Shown here: one piece after another, positions 59,173-64,000 of the stretch
How positions within the stretch are numbered: position 1 is the stretch's first letter
Layout: every line of letters begins with the position of its first letter
DNA from: an uncultured Alistipes sp.
Lineage (GTDB): Bacteria; Bacteroidota; Bacteroidia; Bacteroidales; Rikenellaceae
Direction: 5' to 3'
Assembly (NCBI GenBank): GCA_900770635.1
Contig: CAAGLB010000022.1
Span: 7,212 to 71,211 of the forward strand
Length of the DNA stretch: 64,000 bases
Program-made: the position numbers and the translations under genes
The notes under the pieces: generated by a model
Told to the model about the DNA's origin: nothing
Seen by the model: the letters and a program-made list of their open reading frames with translations, nothing else
Database searches by the model: none

Positions 59173-60528
59173 TTATTTGCGTGTTAGAACAATGTTCGAT
59201 GTGCCATAGTAGTAGCCCATCCAGCCGTAGCTATCGAAGTAGTAGCCAAGACCTGGGTAGGTGTTAGGCATCGATGCTGGCGACTTGATAGTGAGGGTGT
59301 TAAAGTCAGCAGACACCTCCACTTCGAAATCGGCATTGGTGCTCACCGACGAACCATCAGCGGCCATATTGAGCATGAAGCAGTCGCCAAAGAATAGCCA
59401 GCCAACAACCGAGTTGCAAGCCTTGCCATCCATTGTCACAACGTCGCCCTCAGCAATGTTGAACACCCACTTAGGGCCCCACTTATCCTCGGCATCCTCA
59501 ATCTCCATCTCGACGAGCTCTGTGAGGCCGTAGTAGTCGATGTTGCACCAGCCATCAACGGTTGCTACAAGCTGATTCATAGCACGATAGTCGTAGTTTA
59601 CGTCATCAACCTTTGATAGGATGTTAACAGTAAAAGTGTTCTCCGTAGGCTCGGCATATAGGTCTGTGATGGTCTGAACGCCTGTCCACTCGCCAAGCAA
59701 CTTCTCGAACAACTCCGACTCCACACGCTGCTGTGTCTGCTCCGAGAGCGTTGCAAACACCTCGCTAAGCTGGAAGCGGTTGAGCTCAGTGTCAATACCC
59801 ATCACAACTGCCATATACTCAGTCTCAGGCTTTAAGCCCTTGTGCTCCATAGTCTGAGTGCCCTCCATGCGGTTGCCCACGTTCATGGCGTGGTACGATA
59901 TAAAGGCATTTTCGTCCTCCAACGCCTTGAACATAGCCTCCACCTTCGAGCGCTCAGCAAAGTAGTACCAATACTCTGTCACGCCATTAGTAGGCCTTAG
60001 CTCGACATTGATTGAGTGCGTGTCGATGGCCGTTGTTGCAATCTCGATGCTCTCCGATGACTCCACAATAGCAGGGGTGGTAAACTCGCAAAGGACAAGC
60101 TCGTCATCGCTGGTTGCATCCCAATAGAATGCGTAGATATAGAATTCGGTCTCTGGGCGGTAGCCAGCATTGCTGAGCACGTTGAGCTGATCGCCCTTCG
60201 AGAGCATCTGTGCCAACACCTCATCATAAGGAGTGCCTGTCAGCTCCGACATCTTTGCCGAACCTGCCTCAATCTCGGTTTTTAGTGTATCGATATCAAT
60301 CTCGCCGATGCGTGCCTTAGAGATAATATCGTAGTAGTATAGCGCCTCCTTATCCTCGGGAATAATGTCGAACGTTACGGAGAATGCAGCAAGCTTATCC
60401 TCCTGCACACTTATATTAAAAAGATTGTTCTCAGGCTCTGGCTGTGGTTCTGGCTCGGGTGTAGGTGTGTCGGGCGAGCAGGCTGCCATGACCAACATTG
60501 CAAGGATGTAGAGATAAAATCGTTTCAT
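59173..60528 (-). CDS. surface lipoprotein with Fn3-like domains (3)
   Basis: The 451-residue protein has a lipobox (LVMAACSP) then TPTPEPEPQPEPENN, an acidic linker. FNISVQEDKLAAFSVTFDIIP and ALYYYDIISKARI begin the first Fn3-like module, which resembles the repeat strand of gene (1). A C-terminal domain from about residue 285 (ELFEKLLGEWTGVQTIT) ends with YWMGYYYGTSNIVLTRK-type strands and contains WTGVQTITDLY, a start similar to lipocalin-like domains. It is the first gene of the group; a minus-strand TAATTTTG lies at 60569-60576. Confidence 0.7.
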   Translation of the reverse strand: MKRFYLYILAMLVMAACSPDTPTPEPEPQPEPENNLFNISVQEDKLAAFSVTFDIIPEDKEALYYYDIISKARIGEIDIDTLKTEIEAGSAKMSELTGTPYDEVLAQMLSKGDQLNVLSNAGYRPETEFYIYAFYWDATSDDELVLCEFTTPAIVESSESIEIATTAIDTHSINVELRPTNGVTEYWYYFAERSKVEAMFKALEDENAFISYHAMNVGNRMEGTQTMEHKGLKPETEYMAVVMGIDTELNRFQLSEVFATLSEQTQQRVESELFEKLLGEWTGVQTITDLYAEPTENTFTVNILSKVDDVNYDYRAMNQLVATVDGWCNIDYYGLTELVEMEIEDAEDKWGPKWVFNIAEGDVVTMDGKACNSVVGWLFFGDCFMLNMAADGSSVSTNADFEVEVSADFNTLTIKSPASMPNTYPGLGYYFDSYGWMGYYYGTSNIVLTRK

Positions 60529-60644
60529 AGGTTTTAGGTTTTTTATTTGTTTTTGGTTTTTTGCTATACAAAATTAATATGCAAATGGGCGATTAACCTA
60601 AAAAAATAATGTAATATTAGTATAACAATTTGAAAAATTATTAT

Positions 60645-60652
60645 TACATTTG
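60645..60652 (+). promoter_or_regulatory. -7 box of the TPR regulator gene
   Basis: TACATTTG lies 18 nt before the chosen ATG (60671). The intergenic region to the divergent lipoprotein operon (142 bp) is AT-rich, as expected for shared control. Confidence 0.5.
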
Positions 60653-60670
60653 TATTACAAAATTAGCTAT

Positions 60671-62428
60671 ATGCCTAAATATATGAATGTTATGCTATAT
60701 AACAATTTTCACCATATTTTCTTGCGCACAACACTACTCGTTGCGATGTTTATTACTACTACATCGCTGCTTCATGCCCAAGAAATAAGCTCGAAAACAC
60801 TCACTCGCAACATCGAGAAGTTTCAGCAATATCGCACCTCGGAGCGTGACCGTGCCTACGACTATGCCATGCTCGTACTCTCAGATATCGACTCAACTGC
60901 CGTAAGCGAGGATATAGCTATGGTCTGCGACTTTATGTCGGAGTATTCCGAGAGTACCCTGCACCGCTACAACGATGCATTGCAATATCGCAAAAGGTCG
61001 TACGCCATATATGAAGCACTATCCAACGGGCCATGTCTTGCTCGCACATGCGCACTTCTTGCTCGCATATATCTACGCAACAACGACTACCATAGCGCTT
61101 TTAGCAATGGCACACGAGCTCTCGAAGAGGGCCGCAGATTGGGCGACTCAACCACCGTGCGTGAGGCCTACTTAGCTCTCGAACAGGTTGACTATTTCTA
61201 TCATAGCGATATTAGGCGTGCCATGAGCTACAACACAAAGGTAGCTGACAGCTACGACAGTCGTAAGGAGGCCCACCAGGCGGTGCGTGCGCTCAACAAT
61301 CGCTTTCACTACGACCTCTCGCCCGAGGATGTTAACACAATTATCGTTCGAGGAGAGGCTATATGCAAGGAGTATGGCTTCAACGACCAGCTTGTAAACC
61401 TATACCTTAATGCTGCTATGCAGGAGTTTATGTTTGAGGACATGGCCTCTACGGTCAAGTATCTCGAACTTGTCGAGCCCCTGATATCAAATTTCAAGGA
61501 GGAGGGCTACTACTACTCGGCACGAGGCTTCTATCATCTCAACATTGGCAATGACACTCAGGCTATTGCCGACTTAAAGCGCTCGATAGGCCTACTCAGC
61601 CAAGGCGACTTCGACACCAAGAATGTTCACTCCTACTTCTTGCTGCAAGACATCTACTATCGCCAGGGCAGATACCGTGAGGCATATGATGCGCTTATGT
61701 CGTTTGCCGAGACCTACACTCATCAGCACAACACCCAGAACATTGTCGAGCTATCGTTGCTCATCAGCGACATGGAGCTCAGCCATGCACAGCAAGAGCA
61801 CCTGCGCCGTGAAGAGATTCACGCTCAGGAGATTGCCAACAGCCGCATGGTCACACGCTTCTATATTCTCTCCGTTGTTGTCATCCTCATTGTCGGCGTT
61901 TTGCTCTACTCTCGCTATCGCCTCGAACGCAGAAACCGTGACCTGCAACGTGCGCAGGCCGAGCAGGAGCTAAACTACAAAAATGAGATTATCAAGATTC
62001 AGCGACTGCAACAGTATCAGGAGCAAAACAACATCGACAAGATTGTTGACGAGCTAAATTCAGCCATCAACATCGGCGATAACAAGGAGATGCGGGCCGA
62101 GCTACGCCGCATTATTAGACAGCTGCGCAGCGACATAACGGGTGCTGGCGACTGGGCAGAGGTGGAAAAGACGCTTGCTGATGGCAACGACGCATTCTAC
62201 GAGTGTCTACTGAAACAGCACCCAAACCTCACAAAGAACGAGCGCAAACTTTGCCTGTTCATCCACATGAAGATGTCGACAAAGGAGATTTCGAATATTA
62301 CAAACCAGAGCATAGGCAGCATCAACGTTGCACGCTCACGCCTGCGCCACAAGTTTGGGCTCACGGGCGACGATAAGTCACTAATAGCCTATCTCGATAG
62401 GTTTGCAACATTAGACAAACAGAACTAA
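60671..62428 (+). CDS. membrane-anchored TPR regulator with LuxR-like HTH
   Basis: The 585-residue protein has a signal/anchor segment (residues about 12-37, LLVAMFITTTSLLHAQE) and TPR-like repeats to about residue 380 (CALLARIYLRNNDYHSAFSN). A transmembrane helix (RFYILSVVVILIVGVLLYSR) leads into a coiled coil. The C-terminal HTH is near residues 510-575: HPNLTKNERKLCLFIHMKMS and KEISNITNQSIGSINVARSR. It diverges from the lipoprotein operon, so it is a likely regulator of it. The ATG at 60671 follows the -7 box; ATGs at 60683 and 60692 are alternatives. Confidence 0.75.
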   Translation: MPKYMNVMLYNNFHHIFLRTTLLVAMFITTTSLLHAQEISSKTLTRNIEKFQQYRTSERDRAYDYAMLVLSDIDSTAVSEDIAMVCDFMSEYSESTLHRYNDALQYRKRSYAIYEALSNGPCLARTCALLARIYLRNNDYHSAFSNGTRALEEGRRLGDSTTVREAYLALEQVDYFYHSDIRRAMSYNTKVADSYDSRKEAHQAVRALNNRFHYDLSPEDVNTIIVRGEAICKEYGFNDQLVNLYLNAAMQEFMFEDMASTVKYLELVEPLISNFKEEGYYYSARGFYHLNIGNDTQAIADLKRSIGLLSQGDFDTKNVHSYFLLQDIYYRQGRYREAYDALMSFAETYTHQHNTQNIVELSLLISDMELSHAQQEHLRREEIHAQEIANSRMVTRFYILSVVVILIVGVLLYSRYRLERRNRDLQRAQAEQELNYKNEIIKIQRLQQYQEQNNIDKIVDELNSAINIGDNKEMRAELRRIIRQLRSDITGAGDWAEVEKTLADGNDAFYECLLKQHPNLTKNERKLCLFIHMKMSTKEISNITNQSIGSINVARSRLRHKFGLTGDDKSLIAYLDRFATLDKQN

Positions 62429-62439
62429 CCCCATAATTT

Positions 62440-63063
62440 ATGAGAGAGATTGATCCAAAGACAACAAATCGAGCAAAGGCATACGAGCTGTGGATGAAGT
62501 CGCCAATGCCGATGGTTACGATGACCAAGACGTTTGATATCACACATCTACGCCGCCTATCACACCGCACGGGCGCTAAGCTAAATATGCTCATGTGCTA
62601 TGCCATTGTCAGGGCGGCATCCAAGTTTAGAGAGTTCTACCTACTGCCCGTAGGCGACAAGCTCATTGAGTATGACAACCTTGCAATCAACACTATTGTT
62701 ATGACTCGTGATGGTGGCATAAACACCTGCGACATACCATATAGCGATGATATACATACATTTGCAACCGACTATCTGCAACTCACTGCTGAGGCAAGCA
62801 ACGCCGACACTGACATCACGCTCAATGGCAGCTACATGGTTATTGGCAGCTCTGCACTAACCAAATGCGAGCTCGACTCAGTAACGAATCTATATGCGGG
62901 ATGGTGCAATAATCCGTTTGTGGTGTGGAGCAAGTATCGAAAGAGTTTGTTTCGCACCACCCTACCACTGTCGTTTCAGTTCCATCATACCCAGATGGAC
63001 GGCCCAGTGTCGACAGCATTCCTTAATGAATTGCAACACGTCATGAACAGTATTGAGTACTAA
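62440..63063 (+). CDS. chloramphenicol acetyltransferase-like acyltransferase
   Basis: The 207-residue protein has the CAT fold with the catalytic motif QFHHTQMDG near residue 188, close to the HHxxxDG of type A CATs, and TITHLRRLSHRTGAKLNML-type N-terminal helices (FDITHLRRLSHRTGAK). Also visible are VIGSSALTKCELDSV and TTLPLSFQF. Many such proteins in Bacteroidales do not confer chloramphenicol resistance, and the acceptor here is unknown. It follows the regulator by 11 nt, so it is probably cotranscribed with it. Confidence 0.78.
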   Translation: MREIDPKTTNRAKAYELWMKSPMPMVTMTKTFDITHLRRLSHRTGAKLNMLMCYAIVRAASKFREFYLLPVGDKLIEYDNLAINTIVMTRDGGINTCDIPYSDDIHTFATDYLQLTAEASNADTDITLNGSYMVIGSSALTKCELDSVTNLYAGWCNNPFVVWSKYRKSLFRTTLPLSFQFHHTQMDGPVSTAFLNELQHVMNSIEY

Positions 63064-63089
63064 GCAGATTGCAAACATCACATATAAAA

Positions 63090-63126
63090 AAACATATAGG
63101 CCGACGATTTGTCGGCCTATATGTTT
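63090..63126. terminator. bidirectional terminator between the CAT-like and fimbrillin-like genes
   Basis: AAACATATAGGCCGAC (63090-63105) pairs perfectly with GTCGGCCTATATGTTT (63111-63126) around GATTT. The minus-strand tail is TTTTTTATATG and the plus-strand tail ATATC. Confidence 0.8.
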
Positions 63127-63145
63127 ATATCATGTTGCAATTCGA

Positions 63146-64000
63146 CTAATCACCCCAAGGAATCACAGTTTCTCCCTCGAAGCCTGGATCGATACCGAAA
63201 CCACCTGTACCGTAGTTTGTTGTAAGCATACGGCCCTTGATAATTGTCTCCATGTTACGCTTCAATGGTACAACGATACCTGTAAAGTGGCTGATCTTCT
63301 CACCCTCTATGGTACCATCGCTATTGATAACATAGTCACCATCATAGAACTCGATGTTTAGCTTGACGTTGGTCTGCTTACCGTTAACGAATACCCAATC
63401 ACGGAAGAGCTCAAGGTTACCATCTTCATCGTAAGTTGGCTTTGTGATGAACGTACGAGTAGGCTCAAAGTAGTTAGGCTTCTGCTCCTCGACGTTGTAA
63501 CCTGCTGATACATACTGGGTATATGTCACAATAGCAGTAATATCTTGCTCACTCTTACCATTCTTTAGGAAGTCGTCAGCATCCTCAGTGATACATTTAA
63601 ACCTACCCATTGGTCGATCAAGACGATAATATGGACTACTATTCTCAGGCTCGTCCACATTTTCTGGTATTGTCTGACCTTCTAGTGTTGGCTCAGGGAA
63701 GTGGATATGGTAGTCACCTGATAAGTAGTAATACTTTGTAAGATCAAACTCAGCAGTAGCAGTATAAACATCCTTATCGTCGTTGTTGACTACCACCTCG
63801 TCAGAGTATGTGATCTTTCGCAAGTCCTCAGTCTTGTAGTACCAACCATTTGTAAACCATGTCTCGAGATCAGCATTCTTGGCACTGCCCTGAACATAGT
63901 CACACCAGAACAACACCTTATACTTTGTTGGGTTAACCTTGAATGTAGCCTCAACCATATCCAAGATGCCGTCTGCATCATCCTTCTGATCCTCAACAAA
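63146..64000 (-). CDS. fimbrillin-like (DUF6562-type) protein, N-terminus beyond the window
   Basis: The frame is open to the right edge, so the first part, including any signal peptide, lies outside. The visible 284 residues include KYKVLFWCDYVQGSAKNADL, DRPMGRFKCITEDADDFL, QTNVKLNIEFYDGDYVIN and ISHFTGIVVPLKRNMETIIK. These match the order RPFGKVRIIT...NIEMTVW...IPLERNKLTTIVG in the N-terminal domain of the large lipoprotein at 21278-24304. The C-terminus ends PGFEGETVIPWGD, as such domains often do. It is probably a surface or fimbria-related protein of the major fimbria subunit family. Confidence 0.75.
   Translation of the reverse strand, partial: FVEDQKDDADGILDMVEATFKVNPTKYKVLFWCDYVQGSAKNADLETWFTNGWYYKTEDLRKITYSDEVVVNNDDKDVYTATAEFDLTKYYYLSGDYHIHFPEPTLEGQTIPENVDEPENSSPYYRLDRPMGRFKCITEDADDFLKNGKSEQDITAIVTYTQYVSAGYNVEEQKPNYFEPTRTFITKPTYDEDGNLELFRDWVFVNGKQTNVKLNIEFYDGDYVINSDGTIEGEKISHFTGIVVPLKRNMETIIKGRMLTTNYGTGGFGIDPGFEGETVIPWGD

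Noticed and set aside
62440..63063. Chloramphenicol resistance gene
   Set aside because: The CAT fold is clear, but genes of this type are common housekeeping members in Bacteroidales, and no mobile-element context is present.

Overview
This 64 kb window looks like a chromosomal segment of an anaerobic, host-associated member of the Bacteroidales. The evidence is the TTTG-N19/20-TAnnTTTG promoters (the Bacteroidetes primary sigma pattern), start codons without Shine-Dalgarno sequences, many lipoproteins with BACON, Fn3-like or fimbrillin-like modules, TPR/transmembrane/HTH regulators, a GH109 glycosidase and a group B [FeFe] hydrogenase. A Rikenellaceae/Alistipes-like lineage is possible, but this is a guess.

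Layout. 0-10 kb: panB diverges from rimP-nusA-infB; then a CoA-transferase, a small outer-membrane protein and a secreted MORN-like repeat protein. 10-19 kb, minus strand: trmD, a metallo-hydrolase, a DUF1573 protein, tonB-exbD-exbB and tamB. 19-24 kb: tsaD, a YhcC-like radical SAM protein and a large modular lipoprotein. 24.5-30 kb: [FeFe] hydrogenase followed directly by its maturases hydE, hydG and hydF. 30-33 kb: hpt-queE-divIC, a possible ncRNA, and a DegP/HtrA protease. 33-37 kb: tRNA-Glu, tRNA-Val and tRNA-Asn, the first two carrying unusual arrays of about 310-bp units. 37-41 kb: duplicated small lipoproteins with a TPR regulator, then a ROK regulator and a GNAT. 41.5-47.6 kb: a polyol-phosphate glycan cluster (GT2, SDR, cytidylyltransferase-oxidoreductase fusion, two LicD proteins, a TagF-like transferase). 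47.6-52.3 kb: lipocalin, a small membrane protein, a Na/Pi symporter and an SLC13 transporter. 52.3-55 kb: NahK-like sugar kinase plus GH109. 55-64 kb: three repeat-rich lipoproteins, a divergent TPR regulator, a CAT-like acyltransferase and a truncated fimbrillin-like protein.

Most unusual observation: downstream of both tRNA-Glu(CTC) and tRNA-Val(TAC) there are 308-315 bp units without genes. Each ends in a copy of that tRNA's 3' end. At each internal junction, the two halves of the tRNA's own T-arm flank a conserved 79-81 nt module with a 9-bp inverted repeat (one mismatch in the outermost Val copy) and two small hairpins. The hairpins differ between the Glu and Val loci by compensatory changes. 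I do not recognise this as a named element family. A second repeat family, a roughly 130-nt near-palindrome with a 6-nt loop, occurs between genes at the left edge, after infB and before trmD.

All assignments come from reading the sequence by eye; no database search was run.
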